64,000 bases of DNA from Campylobacter corcagiensis (GCF_013201645.1 NZ_CP053842.1:930001-994000), one strand, 5' to 3'. Shown: positions 25,416-34,428, numbered from the stretch's first letter. The notes: generated by a model not told the origin, from the letters alone. Numbers and translations are program-made.

Positions 25416-26713
25416 TTTACAAGTAACTCCAATTCACCTTTAAAATTTATAACAAAAGCATTTTTAAACAGCATCTGCCTATCACTATTTTCCAAAGAAC
25501 CACTATTTTTTGAGTAAATACGGATATTTCCTTTTCCATAATAGAGCCTACCATTTATAACTTTTCCGCTTATAGAAGATATTGTATCGCCAACTTTTAT
25601 GAAATTGGAGATCTCTTTTGTGTAGTTGTTTAGATCAGCTTTTTCATCATAAATTTTTTCTATTTCTATATCTTTAACCTCTAAATTCTCTTTATAAACA
25701 TCAACACTATATATCGTAGCATCAACTAAATCTCCAACTTTAAACCTGCTTTTTTTATCATATACATAAATTCCCCTACCGCCATTTTGAGTAATAGCAT
25801 ATCCAAATTTATCGGTGTATGTGATAGCTGCTTTTTCTAGCTTTAACTGGCCTGTAAATTTACCCACTTTATAAACTTCATCTAGACTATTAAGAGTGGT
25901 ATTTGTAGGCTTTTGAGCTTGTGTACTAAGAGTTACCATAAGTAGGTCATGGTCTGAAAGATTAGGACTTTTTATCACCTTAAAGTTTTTAAAATTTAAT
26001 GTGTTTTTTTGATTAGAAAAAAAGCTCTTATCAAGAAATATATGATCAATTGCCCTACCACTTACATGTGAACTTCTTTGAAAACCAAATCTTTCTTTCC
26101 ATAAATTTCTAAATCTTTCTTCAAGTGGTTTTAACATATAATTTGGCTTATAATCTTCGTTAAAATCTCCTACAATTATGGCATTTATAGAGTTATAAGC
26201 AAGCATTAAAAGCTGATCAATCTCTTTTTTTCTACTGATTTGTGAGTTTTTTTGTGAAAGGAAATGAAGGTTAAAAAGAGTAAATTTATACTCACCAATT
26301 TTAAAATTTAGTCTTAAAATATCACGAGCTTTTATATCTCTAAAACGGTAATAACTAAAGCTATCTATCTTAATTTTTGAAAGAACACCAACTCCAAAAG
26401 GTGAATCTTTTTGTTTGCTAAATTTATAATATCTATAACCGCTATTGTTAGCTAAACGCTTTAAAACATCTTCGTTTTCAATCTCTTGAAGTGCTACAAT
26501 ATCTGCCCCAACTTCAATTAAAAAATTTGATATATCCTTGCTTTTTTTAAGATATTTAGAATTTGACCAATTAGATTTTCCTATTTTAAAATCCCTATAC
26601 TCTGTGCCGTGATTTTTACCATCAAAAAGATTTTCTACATTAAATGTAGCTATTTTTATATCAACCCCAAAAAGAGATATAACAAAAAATAGCATTATAA
26701 ATAAAATTCTCAT
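25412..26713 (-). CDS. Secreted endonuclease/exonuclease/phosphatase-family protein with C-terminal OB-fold-like domain
   Basis: This 433-residue protein has a signal peptide (MRILFIMLFFVISLFG), so it acts in the periplasm or outside. Residues about 20-270 form an EEP catalytic domain: ATFNVENLFDG, ALQEIENEDVL (metal Glu), VGDFNEDY, and the terminal SDHDLLMV. Residues about 280-433 look like a nucleic-acid-binding OB-fold (GKFTGQLKLEKAA, FGYAITQNGGRGIYVYD, VGDLVDATI). Together they suggest an extracellular nuclease, though phosphatase activity is possible. Its start overlaps the trmL stop by 4 bases (ATGA). Confidence 0.85.
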   Translation of the reverse strand: MRILFIMLFFVISLFGVDIKIATFNVENLFDGKNHGTEYRDFKIGKSNWSNSKYLKKSKDISNFLIEVGADIVALQEIENEDVLKRLANNSGYRYYKFSKQKDSPFGVGVLSKIKIDSFSYYRFRDIKARDILRLNFKIGEYKFTLFNLHFLSQKNSQISRKKEIDQLLMLAYNSINAIIVGDFNEDYKPNYMLKPLEERFRNLWKERFGFQRSSHVSGRAIDHIFLDKSFFSNQKNTLNFKNFKVIKSPNLSDHDLLMVTLSTQAQKPTNTTLNSLDEVYKVGKFTGQLKLEKAAITYTDKFGYAITQNGGRGIYVYDKKSRFKVGDLVDATIYSVDVYKENLEVKDIEIEKIYDEKADLNNYTKEISNFIKVGDTISSISGKVINGRLYYGKGNIRIYSKNSGSLENSDRQMLFKNAFVINFKGELELLVK

Positions 26714-27177
26714 AAATCAAATCCTTTAAAATTCTGTCTAATAGCTTCGTAAGCTACTATGCCTACACTCATCGCTTGATTTAGACTTCTGCCGTTTTTT
26801 CCCATTGGAATTTTAATGGCATTTTTAAAATTTATCTGCATTAAACTCATCGGAAGCCCTGTGCTCTCACCACCAAAAAAGATATAATCCCCTGGAGTGA
26901 ATTTGGCATTAAAATAGTACTCTTTAGCCTTTGTAGTAGCAAAGAAAAAACGATCTTTTTTATCAAAATTTGCCTTTAAAAACTCATCCAAACTATCCCA
27001 AATTTTAGGATTTAGTTTTTTCCAGTAATCAAGTCCAGCACGCCTTACAGCTTTCTCATCAAGGCTAAAAACAGTTGGCTTTACGATATGAAGCTTAAGA
27101 TCAACATTTACACAAAGCCTACCGATAGCTCCTGTATTTTGTGGAATTTGAGGATGGACTAAAACGATATTAAACAT
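26710..27177 (-). CDS. trmL: tRNA (cytidine/uridine(34)-2'-O)-methyltransferase
   Basis: This SPOUT-class enzyme 2'-O-methylates the wobble base of certain leucine tRNAs. It is 155 residues, the minimal TrmL length. Visible: NIVLVHPQIPQNTGAIGRLC at the N-terminus, the FGGESTGLP loop, and the knot motif IPMGKNGRSLNQAMSVGIVAYE. The start overlaps the purU stop by one base (TAATG), and the stop overlaps the nuclease start by 4. It is therefore fully embedded in the operon. Confidence 0.93.
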   Translation of the reverse strand: MFNIVLVHPQIPQNTGAIGRLCVNVDLKLHIVKPTVFSLDEKAVRRAGLDYWKKLNPKIWDSLDEFLKANFDKKDRFFFATTKAKEYYFNAKFTPGDYIFFGGESTGLPMSLMQINFKNAIKIPMGKNGRSLNQAMSVGIVAYEAIRQNFKGFDL

Positions 27178-28013
27178 TAAAAAATCACAGTTTTATTATC
27201 ATAAACAAAGACTCTATCATCTAAAACCAAATCAAGCCCACTAGCTAAAACATTTCTCTCAACATTTCTGCCCGCTTTTCTCATATCTTGCCAACTCATT
27301 TCGTGATTTATACTAATAACATCTTGAGTTATGATTGGACCTTCATCAAGATCATTATTTACAAAGTGAGCGGTTGCTCCAATTATTTTTACACCACGTT
27401 TAAAAGCTTGCTTATAAGGGTTTGCACCGATGAATGCAGGCAAAAATGAGTGGTGAATATTTATAATTTTTTCTGGATACTTTGCCACAAAATTTGGAGA
27501 TAAAATTCTCATATATTTTGCCAAAATTGCATAATCAAACTCATACTCACTCATCTTAGCTAAAACCTGCTTTTCATGATCTTCACGGCTTATATCATTA
27601 CTACTTATATGAAAAAACGGCACCTCAAATTTTTCAACCAAATTTCTTAAATCATCATAATTTGCTATAACTGCTTTGATATTTGCATCTAATTCACCAC
27701 TATAGTGACGAATAAGCAAATCACCCAAACAGTGAGTTTCTTTGGTGGCTAGGATGATAATATCTTTTTTTCTTTTCATGCCAAATTTAATATTTGCATT
27801 TGGTATAAAGCCACTAAGTGAGCCTAAAAATGAACTCTCATTAATGTCATTATCGGTCTTTATAACAGCTCTAAAGAAAAATCTACCATTTTCATGATCA
27901 ACAAATTCACTACTTGAGTGAATATTTAAGTTATGTTTAAGGATAATATCTGTAATACGATAAATCAAGCCCTTTTCATCAACACTATCAACTTTTAAAA
28001 TGTACTCTTTCAT
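27177..28013 (-). CDS. purU: Formyltetrahydrofolate deformylase
   Basis: This enzyme hydrolyses 10-formyl-THF to THF and formate, balancing one-carbon pools and supplying formate for purine synthesis. Its 278 residues consist of an N-terminal ACT regulatory domain (about 1-80) and a formyltransferase-fold hydrolase domain. The catalytic segment is NIHHSFLPAFIGANPY, with ATAHFVNNDLDEGPIITQD further on. It lies 44 bases downstream of cca, as in C. jejuni (Cj0789/Cj0790), and one base overlaps trmL. Confidence 0.95.
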   Translation of the reverse strand: MKEYILKVDSVDEKGLIYRITDIILKHNLNIHSSSEFVDHENGRFFFRAVIKTDNDINESSFLGSLSGFIPNANIKFGMKRKKDIIILATKETHCLGDLLIRHYSGELDANIKAVIANYDDLRNLVEKFEVPFFHISSNDISREDHEKQVLAKMSEYEFDYAILAKYMRILSPNFVAKYPEKIINIHHSFLPAFIGANPYKQAFKRGVKIIGATAHFVNNDLDEGPIITQDVISINHEMSWQDMRKAGRNVERNVLASGLDLVLDDRVFVYDNKTVIF

Positions 28014-28057
28014 CTAAATTCCTATTTATAAAAAGGTTTATTTTACCCAAATTTGGC

Positions 28058-29167
28058 TTATTTTATGCTTTTAAGATACTCTTTTAGCTCTAAATTTTGC
28101 CTTCTTTTAATCTCTAAGCCGATATCTTTGCCACTAAAGCCATCATCAATGACGCTTTTTGCTGTAATTTTTGAGAAGAATTTTCTATCATAAATGTTAA
28201 GCTTTTTAGCTCTATTTACAAGGCTTTGTGAATTTAGACCAAGCCACTCTTTTAATGGCATAATAGCCCAAACACTTAAAAGATCTTCATCGGTTGGATT
28301 TTTAAAGTATGGCTCAGTTAAAATTCTTTTGAATTTTGTACTCAAATTTAGCCTTTTTAGAAGTTTAGCTTTATCTAGATTTAAGAAATTTGAAAGAGTG
28401 TATAAAAAAAACATCTCATTTTTTACAAAATTTTGTCCATTTTTAATAAGTTCGTAAAGCTCATTAAAATGCTTAAATTTAGCTCCAAATAAAAACTCAT
28501 CAAGACCAAGTTCATATATTAGCTTTAAACCTAAGTGCTTAAATTTAGCATTAAAAAGTTTTAGAAGTTCAGCTGAAATTCTATCCTTGCTAAGGTCATT
28601 TAAACTTATACTTTTCATTAAATTTAAGGTATTTGGTTCAACTTCTAACCCAAATCTAGCCACAAATTGAACACCTCTTAAAACTCTAAGGCTATCTTCT
28701 ACAAAAGTTTTTTCATCAACGACTCTTAAAATTTTATTTTTAATGTCGCTGATTCCGCCGTAGTTATCCACAACTTCGTCACTAAAAATGTCTATCATTA
28801 TGGAATTAATCGTAAAATCCCTTCTTTTAGCAGCTAATTTAAGAGAATTTGTTAATTTAACTTCAAAAGCTTTATGTCCAAAGCCTGTTTTACTCTCAGT
28901 TCTAGGAAGTGATATATCAAAATTTTGCCACTTATAAACAAAGTAGTTTTTACCAACGCCATCTGCTTTAATCTCTCTCATCAAAGCGTCAAATTTTAGT
29001 GGCGTTATATCAAAAACTTCTATATCAATGTCTTTTGTTTTAATATTTAAAAAGCAGTCTCTTACAAAACCACCCACAAAATAAGCCCTTGTGGTGTGGT
29101 TTTTAAGTAGGTTTTTAAGCTCGTTAAGCTCCTTTGATATCCCCAACTCTTTTATCGATAGTTGCAA
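28058..29167 (-). CDS. cca: CCA tRNA nucleotidyltransferase / poly(A) polymerase family
   Basis: This enzyme adds or repairs the 3' CCA of tRNAs. Its 369 residues contain the nucleotidyltransferase head YFVGGFVRDCFL with the metal pair DIDIEVF. The RRDFTINSIMIDIF motif and the neck segment VEDSLRVLRGVQFVARFG follow. The start is TTG at 29167, supported by GGAG seven bases upstream; this makes an unusually long 44-base overlap with the CiaD-like gene. The tRNA visible in this window (58260-58333) already encodes CCA, so repair may be the main job; that is inference. Confidence 0.93.
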   Translation of the reverse strand: MQLSIKELGISKELNELKNLLKNHTTRAYFVGGFVRDCFLNIKTKDIDIEVFDITPLKFDALMREIKADGVGKNYFVYKWQNFDISLPRTESKTGFGHKAFEVKLTNSLKLAAKRRDFTINSIMIDIFSDEVVDNYGGISDIKNKILRVVDEKTFVEDSLRVLRGVQFVARFGLEVEPNTLNLMKSISLNDLSKDRISAELLKLFNAKFKHLGLKLIYELGLDEFLFGAKFKHFNELYELIKNGQNFVKNEMFFLYTLSNFLNLDKAKLLKRLNLSTKFKRILTEPYFKNPTDEDLLSVWAIMPLKEWLGLNSQSLVNRAKKLNIYDRKFFSKITAKSVIDDGFSGKDIGLEIKRRQNLELKEYLKSIK

Positions 29168-29441
29168 GTAAAAACTCCATAAATTTTAGATTTAACTCAA
29201 CTCTTGCTTCGATATCACCTTTATCAAAGTTGCTAAGACCTTCAAAAAGCACTAAAATTCTATCTTTTACAGAATTTAAAAACTCAAGTTCGCCCTTTTT
29301 ATACTCCTCAAGGTCAGAATTTACAGGAGTAAAACCGTCCAAATCTGACTCTTCTAAATTTTGGCTAAACTCTTTTTTGTTTTTAAGCTCTTTAATTATA
29401 AGCTTTATCTCATCTTCTATATTCATATATCTACCAGCCAT
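29124..29441 (-). CDS. CiaD-like small protein
   Basis: This 105-residue, strongly charged soluble protein has no membrane helix. The C-terminal part (VKDRILVLFEGLSNFD followed by VELNLKFMEFLLATIDKRV) resembles what I recall of the end of C. jejuni CiaD (Cj0788). The position directly upstream of cca also matches CiaD. The N-terminal half is shorter than in CiaD. It overlaps the TPR-like gene by 19 bases and cca by 44. In C. jejuni CiaD is a secreted effector involved in host-cell invasion; whether this shorter relative is secreted cannot be read here. Confidence 0.6.
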   Translation of the reverse strand: MAGRYMNIEDEIKLIIKELKNKKEFSQNLEESDLDGFTPVNSDLEEYKKGELEFLNSVKDRILVLFEGLSNFDKGDIEARVELNLKFMEFLLATIDKRVGDIKGA

Positions 29442-29650
29442 CTTTTAAATTTATCAATGTCATTTTTATCAGTACTATAAAAAAGCTCTAATTTATCACT
29501 ATAGTTTTTTTTTGCTGATGCTAATCTTTTTAGCCCCAAAAGAGCCTCTTTGTTATTAGGATCAGCTTTTAAGATATCTTTGTACAATAAAACTGCATCT
29601 TGAGTAAGTCCTTGAGACTCATAAATCAAAGCTTTTGTAAGGTTATTCAT
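29423..29650 (-). CDS. Short TPR-like protein downstream of leuB
   Basis: This protein of 75 residues contains one tetratricopeptide-like repeat ([25 protein letters not shown]). The ATG at 29650 overlaps the end of leuB (stop at 29643-29645); an in-frame TTG at 29656 is an alternative. A run of nine A residues on the coding strand (29505-29513) lies within the KKN codons. It overlaps the CiaD-like gene by 19 bases. A single TPR hairpin usually needs a partner to fold, and the CiaD-like product is an obvious candidate. Function unknown. Confidence 0.7.
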   Translation of the reverse strand: MNNLTKALIYESQGLTQDAVLLYKDILKADPNNKEALLGLKRLASAKKNYSDKLELFYSTDKNDIDKFKRWLVDI

Positions 29651-30713
29651 CTGCAATAATATTACTTATATGAGTGCCTATCTCTTCAGTTGAACAGATC
29701 TCTTTTGCACCAAAATTTGAGATATCTTTTGTTCTATATCCTGATTTTAGGACTTTTTTTACAGCATTTTCTATGCATTGTGCAGCTGCTTCTTCTTCAA
29801 AAGCATATCTTAGCATCATAGCAGCACTTAAAATCATAGCGATTGGATTTGCTATGCCTTGACCTGCTATATCTGGAGCTGAACCATGGATTGGCTCATA
29901 AATTCCAACTTTTCCACCGATACTTGCACTTGGTAAAAGCCCGATAGATCCACATATCATACTTGCTTCATCGCTTAAAATATCACCAAAAAGATTTTCT
30001 GTAAGAATAACATCAAACTGGCTTGGGTTTCTAACTAGCTGCATAGACGCATTATCCACATACATCATCTCAAGAGCTACATCTTCATAATCTTTTGCCA
30101 CTAAAGATACAACTTCACGCCAGAGCTGACTAGTTTCTAAAACATTTGCCTTATCAACTAAAGTTACTTTTTTATCTCTTTTTTGTGCTGCTTCAAAGGC
30201 CACTTTAGCTATGCGGCGAATTTCATCACTTGTATAAATCATAGTATTATACGCTTTATCAATTTGTTTTTCTCGTGGCTCACCAAAATAAAGACCACCA
30301 GTTAGCTCTCTAACAACCATAATATCCACACCTTTTAAAACATCAGGTTTTATAGTTGATGCTTCTACCAACTCATCAAAAACTAAAGCCGGGCGAAGAT
30401 TTGCAAATGCACCAAGTCCTTTTCTTAGCTTTAAAAGTCCACTTTCAGGGCGTAAATGTCTTTCAACATCATCCCATTTTGGTCCACCTATGGCTCCAAA
30501 AAGCACAGCATCTGAATTTAAAGCACCCTCTAAAGTCTCACTAGGAAGTGGCTCACCAAATACATCAATAGCTGCTCCACCCATTAAATAGTGTTCATAG
30601 TTAAAGTCAAGATCAAATTTATTAGCCACTGTATCTAAAACCTTAATTGCTTCATCAACTATTTCAGGACCTATTCCATCGCCTTTTATAACACAAATTT
30701 TATAATGTTTCAT
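29643..30713 (-). CDS. leuB: 3-isopropylmalate dehydrogenase
   Basis: This enzyme catalyses the NAD-dependent oxidative decarboxylation step of leucine synthesis. Its 356 residues have the family landmarks: [41 protein letters not shown], the catalytic Lys in LVDKANVLE, and the metal/active region [16 protein letters not shown] with [16 protein letters not shown]. It lies 8 bases after leuD in one operon. leuA and leuC are not in the window. Confidence 0.96.
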   Translation of the reverse strand: MKHYKICVIKGDGIGPEIVDEAIKVLDTVANKFDLDFNYEHYLMGGAAIDVFGEPLPSETLEGALNSDAVLFGAIGGPKWDDVERHLRPESGLLKLRKGLGAFANLRPALVFDELVEASTIKPDVLKGVDIMVVRELTGGLYFGEPREKQIDKAYNTMIYTSDEIRRIAKVAFEAAQKRDKKVTLVDKANVLETSQLWREVVSLVAKDYEDVALEMMYVDNASMQLVRNPSQFDVILTENLFGDILSDEASMICGSIGLLPSASIGGKVGIYEPIHGSAPDIAGQGIANPIAMILSAAMMLRYAFEEEAAAQCIENAVKKVLKSGYRTKDISNFGAKEICSTEEIGTHISNIIADE

Positions 30714-30721
30714 ATCTTTCC

Positions 30722-31201
30722 TTAATTAAGTTTAGTTTTAGCGTAGTTTATAAGACCACCAGCCTTGATGAGTTCTTGCATAAATTCAGGAATGGCTTCA
30801 AATTTATAAGTTTTATTTGTAGTATTATTTGTAATAATACCTTTATTTATATCAATATCTAAATCATCACCTTCACTTATCTCATCTGCATCTTTGCACT
30901 CTAAAATCAAAAGCCCAGTATTAAAGCTATTTCTATAGAAAATTCTAGCAAAACTCTTAGCTATAACACAACTTATCCCAGCAGCTTTTAGGGCTATAGG
31001 AGCGTGTTCGCGACTACTGCCACATCCAAAATTCTCTCCAGCTACGATGATATCACCATCTTTTACTTTCTTAGAAAAATCAGCATCTCTATCTTCCATG
31101 ACATGAGTTGCTAGAATTTTAGGATCACTCGTGTTTAAGTAGCGAGCTGCGATGATTATATCAGTATCAATATTATCATCAAATTTCCATACTTTTGCCA
31201 T
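30722..31201 (-). CDS. leuD: 3-isopropylmalate dehydratase small subunit
   Basis: This swivel subunit partners LeuC in isomerising 2- to 3-isopropylmalate. Its 159 residues have the archaeal/LeuD2-type short length. Landmarks are [31 protein letters not shown] and [17 protein letters not shown]. leuB follows after 8 bases. The large subunit leuC, usually adjacent, is absent here and must be encoded elsewhere. Confidence 0.95.
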   Translation of the reverse strand: MAKVWKFDDNIDTDIIIAARYLNTSDPKILATHVMEDRDADFSKKVKDGDIIVAGENFGCGSSREHAPIALKAAGISCVIAKSFARIFYRNSFNTGLLILECKDADEISEGDDLDIDINKGIITNNTTNKTYKFEAIPEFMQELIKAGGLINYAKTKLN

Positions 31202-31260
31202 ATTTTTTCCTTATTTATTTCAAATTTTAGTTTGGTATGATACCAAAAATTTCTAAATAC

Positions 31261-31857
31261 CTAGCTTATTATTAACCAAATTCCAACAATGCCTAGTAAA
31301 ATAGCTGAGATAGTTGTTAGATATTTTAAATATGAGTTCATAAATTTTCTAAATACAGCACCACCTCCAGCATAACTTACAAAAGCAATAATTTGAGTTA
31401 TTCCAATCAAAGCTATTATTATAAAAAGACGAGAATTTATTAGGCTTGTTTTGTCTAAAAATGGAGGTAAAAGTGTTGCCATAAATATCCACGCTTTTGG
31501 GTTTGTAAAGTCAGTGACAAAGCCTTGGATAAAAAGAGCTTTGTTTGAAATCTTGCTTTTTATGCTTGTGCTTTCAACCTTTAAATTGCTTTTGGCAATT
31601 GAGTAAGCAACATATAAAATATAAAGTCCAGCTAAAATTTTAAAAATTTTAAAAATATCTGGATGGTTTAAAATAAGAGTTCCAACCCCAATAGCACAAA
31701 CAAATGCCACTATCATAAGCGATATTACCCCACCAGCTATCATAAATAAAGTTTTTCTAAAGCCAACGCTTAGTCCAAGGCTTAGTGCCAAACTCATATC
31801 AATACCTGGCAAAAACGCAGCAGCTGTAAAAGTTGATATAAAAAGTAAGTAGTCCAA
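31261..31857 (-). CDS. LysE-family amino-acid exporter
   Basis: This 198-residue inner-membrane protein has six predicted helices and the family N-terminus FLPGIDMSLALSLGLSVGFRKTL (the LysE/RhtB PGP-type motif with I in place of the second P). The mid-protein block FVTDFTNPKAWIFM is also diagnostic. It probably exports an amino acid. Position 59 bases upstream of leuD suggests an optional link to branched-chain metabolism, but the substrate is unknown. It is divergent from the symporter gene. Confidence 0.85.
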   Translation of the reverse strand: MDYLLFISTFTAAAFLPGIDMSLALSLGLSVGFRKTLFMIAGGVISLMIVAFVCAIGVGTLILNHPDIFKIFKILAGLYILYVAYSIAKSNLKVESTSIKSKISNKALFIQGFVTDFTNPKAWIFMATLLPPFLDKTSLINSRLFIIIALIGITQIIAFVSYAGGGAVFRKFMNSYLKYLTTISAILLGIVGIWLIIS

Positions 31858-31998
31858 ATAACAACTCCAAATTTTAAAATTGCGAAATTGTAACTAATTT
31901 GGCTTAAATTTTAATAATTTCACTATTAACAGCTATAAATACGCTAAATTTAAGCTAAAAAAGTTAAAATTATAAAGATTTTAAAACAAGGAGTATCT

Positions 31999-33291
31999 AT
32001 GTCAGATAGTAAAAGTGGCATTCTTTCAGCTTATTTTAGAGCAAATTTAGCTAAAAGAATTCTCATCGGTCTTATTTTGGGCTCAATCTTTGGTATAGTT
32101 ATGGCATATTTGGGTAATAAAACCCTTATACCATACCTGCAACCATTTGGCGATCTTTTCGTTCGTCTTTTAAAAATGATAATAGTTCCTATCATTGTTG
32201 CTTCTCTTATAATGGGAACTAGTTCTATATCACCTTCAAAACTTGGTAGAGTTGGTGGAAAAGCTGTGCTTTTTTACTTTCTAACAACACTTGCTGCTAT
32301 CGTGATAGGCTTAATTTGTGCTTTTATATTTAAGCCAGGATCTGGACTTGATTTAAGTGATGCTTCAGTTGCTGTTACAAAAGCAGCAGAACAGACACAA
32401 ATAAGTCAGATTTTGCTTAACATTGTCCCAACAAACCCAATTGAATCAATGGCAAAAACAGATATCTTACCAATAATTTGTTTTTGTATATTTTTTGGTA
32501 TCGGCTTAGCTTTTGTAAGAGATAGCGAAGATGAAAGAATAAAAGCTGCTGGAGAGGTTGTTTATAAATTTTTTGATGGTGTAAGCGAGATAATGTTTTT
32601 AGTCGTTAAGTGGGTTATGCAATACGCTCCAATAGGTGTTTTTGCGCTTATGTTTGTTGTATTTAACAAAAGCGGTGCTGGAGCGATAACTTCTTTACTA
32701 AATGTTACTTTTACTTTGTATCTTGGACTCTTCTTACAAGTTGTTTTAGTTTATTGTGGTATTTGTTTATTGATAGGTTTAAAACCGCTTGAATTCCTTA
32801 AAAAAGTTCGCCCACCGATGCTTATGGCTTTTGTTACAAGAAGTTCAAATGCTACTTTGCCTATCTCTATGGAAACAGCTGATGAGGATATGGGCGTTCC
32901 AAAAGGAATTTATAGCTTTGTACTGCCAGTTGGAGCTACAGTAAATATGAATGGAACTACAGTTTATCTTGGCGTTTGTGCACTTTTTATAGCTAATGCA
33001 TGTGGAGTTGATTTAAGTGTTGGAAACTATGTTACTATAGTTTTAACTTCAATCCTTGCAGCAATCGGAACAGCTGGAATACCAGGAGCTGGAGCTATAA
33101 TGCTTTTATTAATCCTTCAATCAATCGGTCTTCCTGTTGAAGGAAATGTAGCAATAGCTTATGGAATGATACTAGGAATAGATGCTTTACTTGATATGGG
33201 TAGAACTTCTATGAACGTTACAGGAGATGTTATAGCATCTGTTTGGGTTGCTAAAACTGAAGGCGAACTTGACGAAAGCAAATGGTCATAA
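31999..33291 (+). CDS. Dicarboxylate/amino acid:cation symporter (DAACS family)
   Basis: This inner-membrane symporter of the GltP/DctA family probably takes up glutamate, aspartate or C4-dicarboxylates. Its 430 residues carry the expected reentrant loop sequences. The serine-rich hairpin appears as VTRSSNATLPISMETA, NMNGTTVYLGV gives the Na+/substrate NMDGT-type motif (here NMNGT), and IPGAGAIMLLLIL is the second hairpin. DMGRTSMNVTGD is the substrate-binding helix. AAGGAG lies six bases before the ATG and a TATAAA hexamer at 31971-31976. A terminator overlaps its stop. Confidence 0.92.
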   Translation: MSDSKSGILSAYFRANLAKRILIGLILGSIFGIVMAYLGNKTLIPYLQPFGDLFVRLLKMIIVPIIVASLIMGTSSISPSKLGRVGGKAVLFYFLTTLAAIVIGLICAFIFKPGSGLDLSDASVAVTKAAEQTQISQILLNIVPTNPIESMAKTDILPIICFCIFFGIGLAFVRDSEDERIKAAGEVVYKFFDGVSEIMFLVVKWVMQYAPIGVFALMFVVFNKSGAGAITSLLNVTFTLYLGLFLQVVLVYCGICLLIGLKPLEFLKKVRPPMLMAFVTRSSNATLPISMETADEDMGVPKGIYSFVLPVGATVNMNGTTVYLGVCALFIANACGVDLSVGNYVTIVLTSILAAIGTAGIPGAGAIMLLLILQSIGLPVEGNVAIAYGMILGIDALLDMGRTSMNVTGDVIASVWVAKTEGELDESKWS

Positions 33292-33318
33292 ATTTAAGGG
33301 GTTAAATCCCCTTAAATT
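33291..33318. terminator. Bidirectional terminator between the symporter gene and azlD
   Basis: An 11-bp stem (AATTTAAGGGG / CCCCTTAAATT) with a 6-nt TTAAAT loop overlaps the stop codons of both converging genes. The stem sequence is the same as in the acnB terminator. Confidence 0.8.
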
Positions 33319-33641
33319 CTTATAATAAACATATATAAAATCGTAGAAATTACTATACTCACTAAAGCGTTTTTACCTAAAATTTGAACTATAAAAGCTA
33401 CTAAAATTCCTAAAATTTCAGCCCACGGATAGTAAACTGAACGAGTTGTATTAAGAGCGTAAAATATCAAAACAACCATTATGAGCAAAGCACTGTTTTT
33501 TTGTAAAAATCTAAGCCAGTAGTTATGTGATAAATTTTTTAAAAAAGCATATGGCAAAAAACGAGTTATAAATGTAGCCACGCTAGCTAATATAATTGCT
33601 ATTAAAATCTCTAAATTTGAGCTATTTGCACTAATTATCAA
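33312..33641 (-). CDS. azlD: AzlD-family branched-chain amino-acid exporter small subunit
   Basis: This 109-residue membrane protein with four predicted helices carries the family motif ATFITRFLPYAFLK. It is the small partner of AzlC, and together they export branched-chain amino acids or azaleucine. It overlaps azlC by 11 bases, so the two are translationally coupled. Its stop codon lies within the shared terminator hairpin. Confidence 0.9.
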   Translation of the reverse strand: MIISANSSNLEILIAIILASVATFITRFLPYAFLKNLSHNYWLRFLQKNSALLIMVVLIFYALNTTRSVYYPWAEILGILVAFIVQILGKNALVSIVISTILYMFIIRI

Positions 33642-34296
33642 GCCATCTCCTTAGTATCAAAATAAGCATAAATCCAATCACTAAAGACAAAATTAGCATT
33701 GACTTAGCAGGTAAAAAAAGCAAGCCAAAAATTCCAACTCCTACTGAAATTCCAAGAAGTTTAAAATTTCTATCACCCCTTAAAATTTCAACCGCTAAAA
33801 CAACAAAAAGCCCAACTAAACAAAACTCAATACCACTATAATCAAATTCTAAATTTTTACCAACTAAAACCCCCAAAATAGTGCCAAAAACCCAATAAAT
33901 TTGATTTAAAAGTGGTAGATAAAAGTACAGTTTATCACGGTTTTCATCACTTACTTTTATAGTTTTAAGAACCGCAAAACTCTCATCTGTTAAAGCAAAT
34001 ATCGTATAAAACCTGCTCTTAGCTTTTATAATATCATCAAGAAGTGTTGTTGTGTAAAAAATATGTCTTAAATTTAGTATAAAAGTTGCCATAAAAATTT
34101 CTAAAACTCCAGCACCAACACTAAGTAAACTAACAAGCAAAAACTGCCCACTTCCAGCGTAAACAACCATACTAATAAACACTACAGCCCAAACTGGAAG
34201 CCCAATACTTACAGCTAAAAGCGCATAAGCAGCCCCAAGTGGAACATATCCAAAAAGCACTGGAAGAGATAGTTTAAAAATCTTTTTTAAACTCAA
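33631..34296 (-). CDS. azlC: AzlC-family branched-chain amino-acid exporter large subunit
   Basis: This 221-residue membrane protein carries the family N-terminal block LPVLFGYVPLGAAYALLA. The following VYAGSGQFLLVSLL and ILNLRHIFYTTTLL segments are diagnostic. With AzlD it forms a LIV-E-type exporter. The order azlC-azlD is the usual one. A LysE exporter and leuDB lie about 2.4 kb away, which gives a loose branched-chain theme. Transcription diverges from rpoD. Confidence 0.9.
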   Translation of the reverse strand: MSLKKIFKLSLPVLFGYVPLGAAYALLAVSIGLPVWAVVFISMVVYAGSGQFLLVSLLSVGAGVLEIFMATFILNLRHIFYTTTLLDDIIKAKSRFYTIFALTDESFAVLKTIKVSDENRDKLYFYLPLLNQIYWVFGTILGVLVGKNLEFDYSGIEFCLVGLFVVLAVEILRGDRNFKLLGISVGVGIFGLLFLPAKSMLILSLVIGFMLILILRRWLDN

Positions 34297-34389
34297 ATTT
34301 AATCCCCAAATTTTAAAATTTTATATTCTATCAATTAAAGAATTTTTTGTCAAATAAAACTAGTTAAGCTAAAATTAAGAAAATTTTGA

Positions 34390-34395
34390 TATAAT
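34390..34395 (+). promoter_or_regulatory. rpoD: rpoD -10 promoter element
   Basis: TTTTGATATAAT is a perfect extended -10 lying 34 bases before the rpoD ATG, with AAGGAG at the ribosome site. Confidence 0.75.
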
Positions 34396-34428
34396 CAATC
34401 TCTTTTTAATTTCATAAGGAGTTATCAC

